In this document: positions 41,441 through 50,400 of the stretch, in pieces | Layout: every line of letters begins with the position of its first letter | Numbering within the stretch: position 1 is the first letter of the stretch | Assembly (NCBI RefSeq): GCF_030506325.1 | Contig: NZ_CP120683.1 | Location: 4,291,001-4,355,000 of the forward strand | Source of the DNA: Tunicatimonas pelagia | GTDB lineage: Bacteria > Bacteroidota > Bacteroidia > Cytophagales > Cyclobacteriaceae | DNA length: 64,000 bases | Direction of reading: 5' to 3' | The notes under the pieces: model-generated | The model's input: only the letters and a program-made list of their open reading frames with translations | Databases searched by the model: none | What the model was told of the DNA's origin: nothing | Translations under genes and position numbers: made by a program

Positions 41441-43877
41441 GCGACTCGCTGCTACCTTACTGTCATTCTGGCTAAGCGTAATTACTTGCCCTCTCCTTAT
41501 CGCTCAGTCAACCGGAAATGAGCTTTCGCCCAAGGCAATTGCTGAGTACCAAGAACAGTCGAAGGAGCTAGTGTCTTTTCTGGAGTACATGATGAACTTT
41601 CTGGGTAATCCCGAGGCAACTACCCAGCAAAAAGAAACCATTATTACCCAAAGTTATTTAAAAGCTTTCCGCGATGAGGATGTGCAAGTTGAAGATGATC
41701 TGGCCGAAGACCGCAGTGTGGTCACCAATAAAAATGTACAAGCCTATCTGAAAGATATTGATTTTTTCTTTCAGGAGGCCAAATTTGATTTGAGCGTAGA
41801 TGATGTGAGCTACTACGTAAACAATGGTAAGAAATTTTTCCGAGTAACGCTGAGTCGCAATCTACAAGGTACCACTGTAGATGGCGATACAGTAAATGCT
41901 AACCAGATACGCTACGTAGAGATTAATCTGAATGAGTCAGAAAAAGACCTAAAAATTGCCAGTATCTATACCACCAAACTCAGTGAGCGGGAAGAGCTAG
42001 CCAATTGGTGGTCGGAAGTATCAACCCCTTGGCAGCAGTTTTTCAAAGCCCAAGTTGGTGCTCAAGATTGGGACTCGGTTAACTACCGAATGCTGCGAGA
42101 AATTGTGAGATTAGATGAGATTGATATTTCGGGCAATCAGGCAGTGTACAGTCTGGAGCCACTGGGCAAACTGATTGATTTGCGCTACCTGAATATTTCT
42201 GATACCCGACTGGATGATCTGTACCCGCTACGGAATCTCACCAAACTGGAGGTGCTTGATTGTAGTCAAACCTCAGTATCAGACTTATCACCGCTAAAAT
42301 ACGCCACTAGCCTGCGAGAAATTAGCTGTGAGCATACGCGCGTTGGTGACCTGAGCGTATTAGCCAATTTTACCAAGCTAGAGAAGCTGTACTGTAGCCA
42401 CACCTACGTGAACCAGATACCTGTACTGAAGGGCTTACAAGATCTACGCTGTGCCAGCACGGCAATCACCAGCATAGAACCGCTGGCTTCTATGCGTAAG
42501 TTGGTTTACCTCGATGCCTCTGAAACCAGTATTAGCGATTTGCAACCGGTAGCAAGTACGGCCAGCGTTACCTGGCTCAACCTGGAAAATACTCCGGTAA
42601 TAAACCTAGCACCGCTACAGGCACTGGTTAATCTGGAAACCCTCGTCATTAATAATACTCCTGTTGAGAACCTCGAGGCATTAAATGGTTTGCCTAAACT
42701 GCAAAAAGTATACTGCGATAATACGCCGATTAAGAAACCTGAAGCTAACCGCTTTATGGCAATTAACCCCCAAGTGCTGGTTATTTATGCCTCCGAGCAG
42801 ATGCTAGACTGGTGGCAAGCCCTAGCCCCTGAGTGGCAAGAGATTTTTGGGAAATATGTGTCGTTAGAAACGGTTAATAAAGAAAATTTGGCTCAAGTGG
42901 CTAACTTGGCGGAGATAGACATTAGTGACCATCCTTCGGTGCAAACGTTGGAACCGCTGGCAGCCCTAACCAACCTCAAAATATTGCGCTGCCAAAATAC
43001 TAATATTCGCGACCTAACGCCACTGGAAGGGATGGTGAACCTGGAGCAACTAAACTTGGCAGGTACTGAAGTGGATAGTATTGGAGCGCTGAGCAGTGCC
43101 CGTAATCTTAAGATACTGAATTTTGACCAAACCCAAGTTCGCAGTCTTTCGCCACTTAATAGCATCTCGGGTATCCAGCGGCTTAGTTGCGAAAACACTC
43201 CTATTGAGCCGGATACAATCCGGCAGTTTATTCGGGAGCATCCCAAAACCATCGTTATTTATAAAACTGAGCAACTGAGTTTGTGGTGGAACGCACTCTC
43301 TCCGGCTTGGAAAAAAGAATTGAAGGAACAAGTAGTGGTAGGCGATATTCCTGACCGAGAGCAACTACACGAATTGGCGTTCTTGAGTTCACTGACAATT
43401 GAAGATAATAGCCGAATTAACTCCCTGGCACCGCTAAGCGAATTTGTTCGGTTAACTGAGCTAACGCTTACGGGTACCCGGGTGGCTGACTTGTCGCCTT
43501 TGAGTGATATGCAAACCCTTCGGGCGTTAATCTGCGCTCGTAATCCTATTCGTAGCTTAGAACCACTTTCTTCCCTGACTGACCTGGTTTATCTCGACTT
43601 TCAGAACACCCCGGTAGAAGATTTGCGCCCAGTGCGGGATATGATATCATTAGAAACACTGAAATGTTCGGGCACTCAGGTAGACAAGCTGAAACACCTC
43701 TCTTCCCTAATTAACTTGCGACAGTTGGAGTGCTATAATACCGATGTGAAGAAACTGAAGCATCTTCGTGACTTGAACCAGCTAGAGATGCTACGTTGCT
43801 ACAATACTCGGATTTCGGAACGAGAGGTGAGAAAGTTTCGTCAGGCCCACCCCGACTGTGAGGTAGTATATTACTAG
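41433..43877 (+). CDS. Secreted leucine-rich-repeat protein, three modules
   Basis: An 814-residue protein with signal peptide ending near LLIAQ. Residues about 28-185 are the domain shared with the second gene. Then three LRR modules follow. Each starts with a Trp-rich cap (WWSEVSTPW at 192-200, WWQALAPEW at 460-468, WWNALSPAW at 618-626), continues with 22-residue repeats of the form LxxLxCSxTxVxDLxPLxxL (for example LEVLDCSQTSVSDLSPL), and closes with a tail ending NPQVLVIYASEQ, HPKTIVIYKTEQ or HPDCEVVYY. The 22-residue period and DLxPL fit the internalin/SDS22 type. Many repeats carry a Cys at the conserved position. Function unknown; probably a surface adhesin or partner-binding protein. 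Confidence 0.85.
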   Translation: MNKRLAATLLSFWLSVITCPLLIAQSTGNELSPKAIAEYQEQSKELVSFLEYMMNFLGNPEATTQQKETIITQSYLKAFRDEDVQVEDDLAEDRSVVTNKNVQAYLKDIDFFFQEAKFDLSVDDVSYYVNNGKKFFRVTLSRNLQGTTVDGDTVNANQIRYVEINLNESEKDLKIASIYTTKLSEREELANWWSEVSTPWQQFFKAQVGAQDWDSVNYRMLREIVRLDEIDISGNQAVYSLEPLGKLIDLRYLNISDTRLDDLYPLRNLTKLEVLDCSQTSVSDLSPLKYATSLREISCEHTRVGDLSVLANFTKLEKLYCSHTYVNQIPVLKGLQDLRCASTAITSIEPLASMRKLVYLDASETSISDLQPVASTASVTWLNLENTPVINLAPLQALVNLETLVINNTPVENLEALNGLPKLQKVYCDNTPIKKPEANRFMAINPQVLVIYASEQMLDWWQALAPEWQEIFGKYVSLETVNKENLAQVANLAEIDISDHPSVQTLEPLAALTNLKILRCQNTNIRDLTPLEGMVNLEQLNLAGTEVDSIGALSSARNLKILNFDQTQVRSLSPLNSISGIQRLSCENTPIEPDTIRQFIREHPKTIVIYKTEQLSLWWNALSPAWKKELKEQVVVGDIPDREQLHELAFLSSLTIEDNSRINSLAPLSEFVRLTELTLTGTRVADLSPLSDMQTLRALICARNPIRSLEPLSSLTDLVYLDFQNTPVEDLRPVRDMISLETLKCSGTQVDKLKHLSSLINLRQLECYNTDVKKLKHLRDLNQLEMLRCYNTRISEREVRKFRQAHPDCEVVYY

Positions 43878-43940
43878 CCTTAAAAGAGAAGAACCCATTC
43901 TAGCTATTCCGTTTTACCTAGGGTATGTGTTAATATTGCT

Positions 43941-43972
43941 CCTTCTTTAGCCCTGGTACCATCCTAAGAAGG
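43941..43972 (+). terminator. Possible hairpin after the LRR gene
   Basis: A near-inverted repeat with arms CCTTCTTTAG and CTAAGAAGG (one bulge) around a 13-nt loop, 64 bp after the LRR stop. No T run follows, so it may not be a true terminator. Confidence 0.3.
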
Positions 43973-44161
43973 GCTGTATTGCTAGCATCAACGTGTTTAT
44001 TACATCTTTTCTTCTCTAGGTATATTCGTTCTACCACCTTCTATTCACCCCATTAGCTGTTTATCGGCTGTAAATTTTGCAGTGTTAGCATAGAACTTAC
44101 AATATATTAATTTGTATTAATAATATATTATATTGCATAATATCAACAAACTAAAATTGCA

Positions 44162-44917
44162 ATGAAGAAATTAGATTTTTGGCTCCTTTCGTTCACTATA
44201 GGAGTAGTCACATTCACTACAGCGTGTGAAGAACCCACTCTTGAAGAGATGAATTCAGGTGTTTCCTCGGATACAACATCTGTTGGAGAGGAGGAGAGAG
44301 TAGTAAATGACTCAGTATCCACTAAAACGGGGTTATTGGCCTATTATCCATTCAATGGAAATACGAATGATGAGAGTGGTAACAACCACCACGCTACGGC
44401 TACTGGAGGTGAGTTTGCTACAGATCGTTCGGGTAACACCAACAAGGCTTTCCGTCTCACCAGCAAAAGCGATGCACTCGATATCGATGACATCGCTAAT
44501 GAACAACTTTCGGTATCTATGTGGTACTATTATGAAGGGACCGAAAGCTTTTGGAACACGTTGTTGTACGGCAATAATAGTCGTCATCACCTGTTAGTGA
44601 GTCATTCAGACAACCATGGCAGCAAAGGGGAGATTGGTACGTATGCCCCGGGTTTCCAGCAGTCAGATTATGTGCTGAAAGAGAAGCAGTGGTATCATAT
44701 CGTACTAGTCAAAGATGGTAGCCAGACTAAACTGTATGTAGATAAGACCTTGGTAATGGAAACAACGGATTTCAGCAATGCTGACCATCCGTTAACAGTA
44801 ATTGGTAACTTTGATGCTGGCAATGGTACTCAAGGCGCACTAGGTAAATTAGATGAAATCAGAATCTATGGTAAAGTACTTACCAGTAATGAGGTAGAGT
44901 ATCTCTTTAGTAAATAA
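44162..44917 (+). CDS. LamG-like (concanavalin A fold) lipoprotein
   Basis: A 251-residue lipoprotein with lipobox near TTAC (Cys about residue 21), then an acidic Ser-rich linker and one LamG-like jelly-roll domain. Signs of the domain are LLAYYPFNGNTNDESGNNHH, DALDIDDIANEQLSVSMWYY, KEKQWYHIVLVKDGSQTKLY and the C-terminal GKLDEIRIYGKVLTSNEVEY, as in Laminin_G_3 proteins. Such domains usually bind glycans. It is probably at the cell surface. It stands alone, with an AT-rich leader upstream and a terminator-like hairpin at 44938-44972. Confidence 0.88.
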   Translation: MKKLDFWLLSFTIGVVTFTTACEEPTLEEMNSGVSSDTTSVGEEERVVNDSVSTKTGLLAYYPFNGNTNDESGNNHHATATGGEFATDRSGNTNKAFRLTSKSDALDIDDIANEQLSVSMWYYYEGTESFWNTLLYGNNSRHHLLVSHSDNHGSKGEIGTYAPGFQQSDYVLKEKQWYHIVLVKDGSQTKLYVDKTLVMETTDFSNADHPLTVIGNFDAGNGTQGALGKLDEIRIYGKVLTSNEVEYLFSK

Positions 44918-44937
44918 CTAAAATCATAATTCTTGTT

Positions 44938-44975
44938 AAGGGGCTAGCTAATGCTTATTGGTTAGCCTTTTTATT
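44938..44975 (+). terminator. Intrinsic terminator
   Basis: Imperfect stem with arms around GGCTAGC and GTTAGCC (44942-44948 and 44961-44967), one mismatch, extended by AAGG/CCTT, followed by T-rich sequence to 44975. Follows the LamG lipoprotein. Confidence 0.6.
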
Positions 44976-45106
44976 TTATACTACTCAAATACCACCCATT
45001 AGGAATATTTTATAAAAGTATTGTTTTGCGAGTGTGCTTTCAAGAGCTTAGCCAAAAACTCTTTAGTTTATGAAGGTGTTATGGGAGACAATGATACCTA
45101 AACTTA

Positions 45107-46018
45107 ATGAAGCTATTTTTTAAGGATACCTGGATGCTAATACGGGAAACTGCTCAGAAACTACAGGAACATGATCCGGTAGTATATGCAGCAGCTATTG
45201 CTTTTTTCACGGTTTTCTCTCTACCCTCAGTCCTTATTATTATTGCTCAGACGCTGGGTACTATTTTAGATGAAGAACTAGTGCGAAACCAGTTGGCTGA
45301 CCAGGTTTCAGGGTTGATTGGCGCAGCCAGTACCGAAGAGGTTATCAAAATTATTCAGAACCGAGGTTGGAATACGTCTAACCTCTTCGTCAATATTCTA
45401 AGTATTATTTTTCTCCTGATAAGTGCTACGGTTATCTTCGGGTTTGTGCAGAAGGCACTAGATACCATCTGGGGAGTAAAGCCAAAGCCTAAGAAGGGGG
45501 TTATTAAATTCCTACGTGACCGACTGCTATCCTTCTCACTCATCGTCATCTTGGGTTTTCTTTTATTGGTATCATTAATTATTGATGCTTTAACATCTAT
45601 CTTCCGCGATTTTCTTAATTCAGTTTTCATCAATGAATTTACAGTATACATCATTCAGGTAGCGAGTGGTATTGCATCACTAATGATTGTTTCTTTGATC
45701 TTCGCACTGATTTTTAAGTTTCTGCCTGATGCCAAGGTTCGTTGGAAAGACGTTAGCGTAGGTGCGCTAGTAACGGGTATCTTATTTACTATTGGCAAGT
45801 TTCTGATCGGTCTGCTACTGGCCAATACCCGCGTAGCCTCAACCTACGGTGCTGCCGGTTCGTTGGCGGGTATTTTAATTTGGGTATTTTACTCTTCGCT
45901 GCTATTACTGGTAGGGGCCATGTTTACTCGGGTATACGCCGCCAAGTTGGGCGAGCGAATTACTCCTAAAAAACATTCGGTACGGGTGGTGACCAAGGAA
46001 GTAGAAATGGGTGATTAA
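45107..46018 (+). CDS. YihY/virulence factor BrkB family membrane protein
   Basis: A 303-residue inner-membrane protein with about six transmembrane helices. Family signatures: the N-terminal DPVVYAAAIAFFTVFSLPSV, a QNRGWNTS region, FGFVQKALDTIWGVKPKPKK, LRDRLLSFSLIVILGFLLLV, FKFLPDAKVRWKDVSVGALV and TYGAAGSLAGILIWVFYSSL, then a basic C-terminus. The function is not established: proposed roles include transport, and the RNase BN name is a historical misassignment. No neighbours of related function. It converges on the DUF4440 gene 62 bp away once that gene's frameshift is taken into account. Confidence 0.93.
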   Translation: MKLFFKDTWMLIRETAQKLQEHDPVVYAAAIAFFTVFSLPSVLIIIAQTLGTILDEELVRNQLADQVSGLIGAASTEEVIKIIQNRGWNTSNLFVNILSIIFLLISATVIFGFVQKALDTIWGVKPKPKKGVIKFLRDRLLSFSLIVILGFLLLVSLIIDALTSIFRDFLNSVFINEFTVYIIQVASGIASLMIVSLIFALIFKFLPDAKVRWKDVSVGALVTGILFTIGKFLIGLLLANTRVASTYGAAGSLAGILIWVFYSSLLLLVGAMFTRVYAAKLGERITPKKHSVRVVTKEVEMGD

Positions 46019-46080
46019 CTACCTGCTCGGAGGCAGTTGCTTGAGGGAAATCGCCAAGAATTCTACTGAAAGTAAGAGCA

Positions 46081-46562
46081 TTACTTAGTTTCTGTAGCAT
46101 TGCTATTCCAAATATCGTGGGTGGTCTTCCAGCTACGTTAGGCTGGCGGCGAAGAATATTCAAATATTTAGACGTAGAAGTAGTCGGCTTACCACCCTCG
46201 TTCGGAGTCAGAGTCACAGTAGCCTCACCTCGTCCGTAGGCTAAATCTCCTTCAATTGAGACTTCCTCGTAATGGCTTTTCAGTACCGGTTGGTATTGAT
46301 CAAAAATAGCTTGGTAGTATGCTTGCACTGAATCCCGCCCGACCATTACTGATTTACCGGGAGCCATCAGAAGAGCATCACTGGTAAAATACTTAGCAAT
46401 GCCCGCCGCATCACTTTGGTTGAAAGCTTCAGCTCGGGCAGCACTCACTTGGGTAATGGCTTGCTCGTCGTTGGTGGCAGTGGTTAACGGTACTTCTTCA
46501 GGTTGAGATGTGCAATTGACCAATAGCAAGAAAAGAGATACATAGGTTCTAATAGCAAGCAT
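46081..46562 (-). pseudogene. DUF4440/SnoaL-like lipoprotein with a frameshift
   Basis: Start 46562 gives a lipoprotein (lipobox VNC) and an NTF2-like DUF4440 domain: QVSAARAEAFNQSDAAGIAK, YFTSDALLMAPGKSVMVGRD, AYYQAIFDQYQ. At about base 46136 the frame breaks. The expected ending, SWKTTHDIWNSNATETK and a stop at 46081, is found intact one frame over, whereas the original frame runs on with unrelated sequence to 45966, into the BrkB gene. A one-base deletion (a lost G in the PNGSW region) explains it. Restored, the protein would be about 160 residues. Either a genuine lesion or a sequencing error. Confidence 0.8.
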
Positions 46563-46654
46563 TTGCTATGATTTAATAGTTCTACCAAATTTCACTGTGA
46601 GTTCTGGCAAGTTGTGGTCGGCAACTTACGTGTATGTTCTTTTCCCACTCTATT

Positions 46655-47959
46655 CTAGGTGATTTTAGGATACTCCCACGGATCGCGGTACTTGCGTTGC
46701 AATAGGGCATTGGCCTCGGGGTCATTTGGAATTACTCCTTTATCATCATCCCAGGTAACGCTTCGCCCTAGCTGGTGAGACAACATTCCTAACAAACTCA
46801 TATTGGTAGAACGGTGGCCGATTTCAATATCACAAACCGGAAGCTTATCACTCTCAATAGACGATAGGAAGTCAGTCCACAGCTCTTTAATATTCTGTTT
46901 ATCTGGGTCGCGCAACTGCGGTTCAACGTGAATAATTTCACCGCCTTTTTTGCTGGGGTAAAACGTCCAACCGTCCAACCAACCCATATGGAAGGTGCCC
47001 TCAGTTCCGTAGAAGTAGCAACCGATATTGTGTTTCTCAGCTTGGTTGGCCGCGTACTGCCGATGTTCCCAAACGGCAGTAAAGTCTTCAAACTCATAGT
47101 TCACTACCTGTGTATCGGGGGCAGTGGTACTGTCTTCTCTGATATGGCGAGCCGCCACCGAATGCACTGATTTAGGTGCTTTCTCCTCCGTCCACCACAA
47201 AACCTGATCCAGCCAATGGATACCCCAGTCGCCGATCTGCCCGTTGGCAAACTCCAGAAAATGTCGAAATCCCTTAGGGTGAATGCGTTCATTGTAGGGA
47301 ACTAACGCAGCGGGGCCGCACCACATATCCCAATCTAAACCAGCCGGAGGTTCAGAATTAGGCGTAATCTCTCCAGCTCCTCCAGGATAGTGGACGAAAG
47401 CCCGTACCATTCCAATTTTTCCGGCTCGCCCCGACTTCAAAAATTCCATTCCAGAAATGTTATGAGGCGAAACCCGACGATGAGTACCTACCTGCACCAT
47501 ACGATTGTTGGCCCGAGCCGCCTGCACCATTGCCTTGCCTTCGTTAACAGTATGCCCGATAGGTTTTTCTACGTACACGTGCGCCCCGGCTTCTACTGCC
47601 GCAATGGTTTGCAGCGGGTGCCAGTGATCGGGGGTAGCTACAATAACGATCTCGGGCTTCTCAGCCGCCAGTAACTCTCGGTAGTCGGTATAACGCTTAG
47701 GGCGATCACTGGTAAGTTTTCCTGTTTCTTCCATAGCCTGATCGAGCTGGCGTTGATCTACATCGCAAAGAGCAACCACTTTAGATCGGTCAGCCGCGAT
47801 GGCTTCGCGAAGAATATTCATGCCCCACCAACCACTACCAATTAGGGCGGTGGTATACTTTTTATTTTGGGAAGGAGAAGGTAAAGAGAAAGGCGAATAA
47901 GCCAAACTAGCTCCGGCGGTAGCCCCCGCACTAGATTTAATAAAGTCTCGTCGATTCAT
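46655..47959 (-). CDS. Tat-exported Gfo/Idh/MocA-family oxidoreductase
   Basis: A 434-residue NAD(P)-dependent oxidoreductase with an N-terminal Tat-type signal (NRRDFIKSSAGATAGAS). The Rossmann fold starts at IGSGWWGMNIL, followed by PEIVIVATPDHWHPLQTIAA and the catalytic VYVEKPIGHTVNEGKAMVQA (conserved Lys) of the family; the C-terminal part includes DWGIHWLDQVLWW and YGTEGTFHMGWLDGWTF. Exported members act on sugars or derivatives in the periplasm with bound cofactor. Substrate unknown; there are no neighbouring sugar genes. It is divergent from the sensor gene at 48238 with a 278-bp gap. Confidence 0.93.
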   Translation of the reverse strand: MNRRDFIKSSAGATAGASLAYSPFSLPSPSQNKKYTTALIGSGWWGMNILREAIAADRSKVVALCDVDQRQLDQAMEETGKLTSDRPKRYTDYRELLAAEKPEIVIVATPDHWHPLQTIAAVEAGAHVYVEKPIGHTVNEGKAMVQAARANNRMVQVGTHRRVSPHNISGMEFLKSGRAGKIGMVRAFVHYPGGAGEITPNSEPPAGLDWDMWCGPAALVPYNERIHPKGFRHFLEFANGQIGDWGIHWLDQVLWWTEEKAPKSVHSVAARHIREDSTTAPDTQVVNYEFEDFTAVWEHRQYAANQAEKHNIGCYFYGTEGTFHMGWLDGWTFYPSKKGGEIIHVEPQLRDPDKQNIKELWTDFLSSIESDKLPVCDIEIGHRSTNMSLLGMLSHQLGRSVTWDDDKGVIPNDPEANALLQRKYRDPWEYPKIT

Positions 47960-48237
47960 CCAGAATGTAGGTTGTGTATGGTTTATGACGAAGATACACA
48001 GGATTTTTGCAAAATGAAAAGTACTTTGCCCAAGGCGTAAGAAGCAAGATTACTGACTTTAGGCTATCGTTAAATGCGTGCTCTTACAAAAGCAAAATTT
48101 GACTGCCTTACTTCAAAAAGGTATAAAAAGTTACAAGGTAAGAACAGACTTTTGATAACAATGTATAAGTGAATTTAACCTTTCACCTTTGAATACTAGT
48201 TTTAGTAATCCTAAAACGTTATTAGACTGCAACATTG

Positions 48238-49938
48238 ATGACCCCTTCAGAGAAATCGAGAAAGCTCATTGACTTACACCGAATCAAGGATAAAGTTGTG
48301 GCTTTAGTAGCTATTTCTGTATTAGTACTTATTGTCACATCGGTTACCCAATACTTTCTTGGTAAGAGCACCCAGCGCGTACTAAACACCATACAAACGC
48401 TCCGGATTCAGGTACCTATCGCTACATCGGAAATTATCAGTGGTGCCAATCGAGTAGCCGCATCGCAAAGAGCTTATCTGATGACGGGCAAAAATGATTT
48501 TAAAGAAGAAAGAAAAGCTGTATGGAAAGAACAGATAGAGCCTGCTGTGGAGAATCTATCTGAACTTCGGGAGCTAATGCAAGTAGAGGAACACCAACAA
48601 GCGGTTGACCAAGCGATAATAATAATTGACCAATACAACACAATACAGGAAGGAATAGACAAGTTTTTTGAGAGTCGTTTGAAGGGAATTAGTGCGGCTT
48701 CTATGATTAATGCAGATATTCCCCTAGAAGATGTTCAGCGAAAGATAGCCGAACGTGAGCAATTGGTTGACCAACTGAATGAGCTTATTGTTACGAAAGC
48801 GTCGCCAGCCAGGAAAGCACTCAGAAACTACCTGATGCCCTTGAAAAAGGCGCAAGAAGAGCTACTACGAAAAGATAATATCAGTGCAACGCGGAACATT
48901 GACCAATCTAATCTTATTGTTACACTGGTAGCCATTGTGGCCAATATTTTAGTGATTATTGTGGCGACTACCTTAATACGAAGCTTACGAAGATCAATCG
49001 CTCAGCCTACCAATCTACTCAAGAAAATGGCCAAGGGAGAATTAAACGAAAATATAGAAGCCTCTCATGACGAACTTAATGAAGTTATTGATGCTTCCCG
49101 AATACTAAGCTCTAACTTGGAGCGGGCTAGCGAGTTTGCCGTTGAAATTGGTGAAGGTAACTTTGACCATGAGTTTACTCCCGCCAGTGAAAATGACTTA
49201 CTAGGTAATTCGCTACTGCAAATGCGAAATAAGCTACAGCAGGTAGCCGAACAAGACCGCCAAACAAATTGGGTAACGAACGGACAGGCTCAACTGAGTG
49301 ATATCTTACGAAGGGAGGCTAAGCACGAAGATGAGCTGCACGATGCTATTATTCAGTTCTTAGTAAAATACTTTAATGCTAACCAAGGTGTACTGTTTTT
49401 ACTGGAAACAGAAGAGGATCAGGAAGTACTAAAACTTACGGCATCTTACGCCTACGGAAGAAAGAAATTTATACAGAGTAGTTTTTTACCCGGTGAGGGG
49501 CTAATTGGTCAAATATTTTTGGAGAAGGAAATTACGGTGATGAATGAGATACCTGAAGATCATGTCAGCATCACCTCGGGTTTAGGCCAATCTCCACCAA
49601 ACTACATTGTTATCTGTCCGCTAATTAGCAACGATGTCTGCTACGGTGTATTTGAAATTGCTTCATTCTCAGCGTTTGAAGAGTACCGAATTGAGCTGCT
49701 GGCCAAACTAGGAGAGCAAATTGCCACTACGCTGTCGAAGGTTAAAATTAACAATCAAACTCGGCTTCTTTTAGAAGAAGCCCGGCAGCAAACCGAAGAG
49801 CTGCGGTCGCAAGAGGAGGAGATGCAACAAAACATGGAGGAGCTATCGGCTACCCAGGAAGAAATGACTCGAAAAGAAAAAGAATATCAGCAGATTATTC
49901 AGGAATTGAAAGATAAAATTACTCAACAAGAAGCCTAG
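48238..49938 (+). CDS. Membrane sensor with HAMP and GAF domains, no kinase domain
   Basis: A 566-residue membrane protein: helix at about 18-40, an extracytoplasmic helical sensor of CHASE3 type (about 45-210, with ANRVAASQRAYLMTGKNDF), a second helix about 215-240, a HAMP linker (IAQPTNLLKKMAKGELNENI), then a GAF domain (about 340-500, with ANQGVLFLLET, GLIGQIFLEKEI, YGVFEIASFSAF) and a coiled coil rich in EEL and QEEEM to the end. The chain ends without DHp, HATPase or GGDEF. It may hand its signal to a partner kinase. Start at the ATG at 48238, one codon after a TTG. Neighbour genes give no clue. Confidence 0.88.
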   Translation: MTPSEKSRKLIDLHRIKDKVVALVAISVLVLIVTSVTQYFLGKSTQRVLNTIQTLRIQVPIATSEIISGANRVAASQRAYLMTGKNDFKEERKAVWKEQIEPAVENLSELRELMQVEEHQQAVDQAIIIIDQYNTIQEGIDKFFESRLKGISAASMINADIPLEDVQRKIAEREQLVDQLNELIVTKASPARKALRNYLMPLKKAQEELLRKDNISATRNIDQSNLIVTLVAIVANILVIIVATTLIRSLRRSIAQPTNLLKKMAKGELNENIEASHDELNEVIDASRILSSNLERASEFAVEIGEGNFDHEFTPASENDLLGNSLLQMRNKLQQVAEQDRQTNWVTNGQAQLSDILRREAKHEDELHDAIIQFLVKYFNANQGVLFLLETEEDQEVLKLTASYAYGRKKFIQSSFLPGEGLIGQIFLEKEITVMNEIPEDHVSITSGLGQSPPNYIVICPLISNDVCYGVFEIASFSAFEEYRIELLAKLGEQIATTLSKVKINNQTRLLLEEARQQTEELRSQEEEMQQNMEELSATQEEMTRKEKEYQQIIQELKDKITQQEA

Positions 49939-50049
49939 ACAGTCAGCAGGTTGTTTATCTACCCAAGCAACCAAGTGCTTATTTCTCTTGGTGCATGACT
50001 ACCGTCATCTTTTTTGTTATTGTTGAGCCAAGTATGGTATCTTGGCCGA

Positions 50050-50400
50050 ATGGAAGGTGAGATCAGTTTGCACGCAATGGCTGGCTTGTACGTGGTAGCC
50101 GGTATATTTCATTTCGTAAAGCCCAACATGTACGAAGCGGTAATTCCACCTTATTTGCCAAACCCCAGAGCATTGGTGCTGATTAGTGGTTTTTTTGAGA
50201 TTGCTTTCGGGGTAGGATTACTGTTTGAAGAAACGAGAGAATTATCTGCCTGGGGCATTATGCTCATGTTGCTGGTCTTTCTTCCGGCTCACATTTACAT
50301 GCTGCAATCTGAGAAATTTGGGAGCATTCCGGCTTGGGCACTTTGGCTGCGAATCCCGCTACAGTTTGTACTGATCTACTGGGCGTATCAGTTTGCCTAG
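50050..50400 (+). CDS. DoxX-like membrane protein
   Basis: A 116-residue protein with four transmembrane helices. Pattern: AMAGLYVVAGIFHFVKPNMY, PNPRALVLISGFFEIAFGVG, LSAWGIMLMLLVFLPAHIYM, and ALWLRIPLQFVLIYWAYQFA, as in DoxX-like/MauE-like membrane proteins. The ATG at 50050 is preferred to a TTG at 50014. Its stop (50398-50400) touches the converging permease stop directly. Function unknown. Confidence 0.8.
   Translation: MEGEISLHAMAGLYVVAGIFHFVKPNMYEAVIPPYLPNPRALVLISGFFEIAFGVGLLFEETRELSAWGIMLMLLVFLPAHIYMLQSEKFGSIPAWALWLRIPLQFVLIYWAYQFA

Noticed and set aside
45966-46080. Long C-terminus of the DUF4440 gene
   Set aside because: The sequence after 46136 in that frame is out of register; the correct ending lies in another frame.
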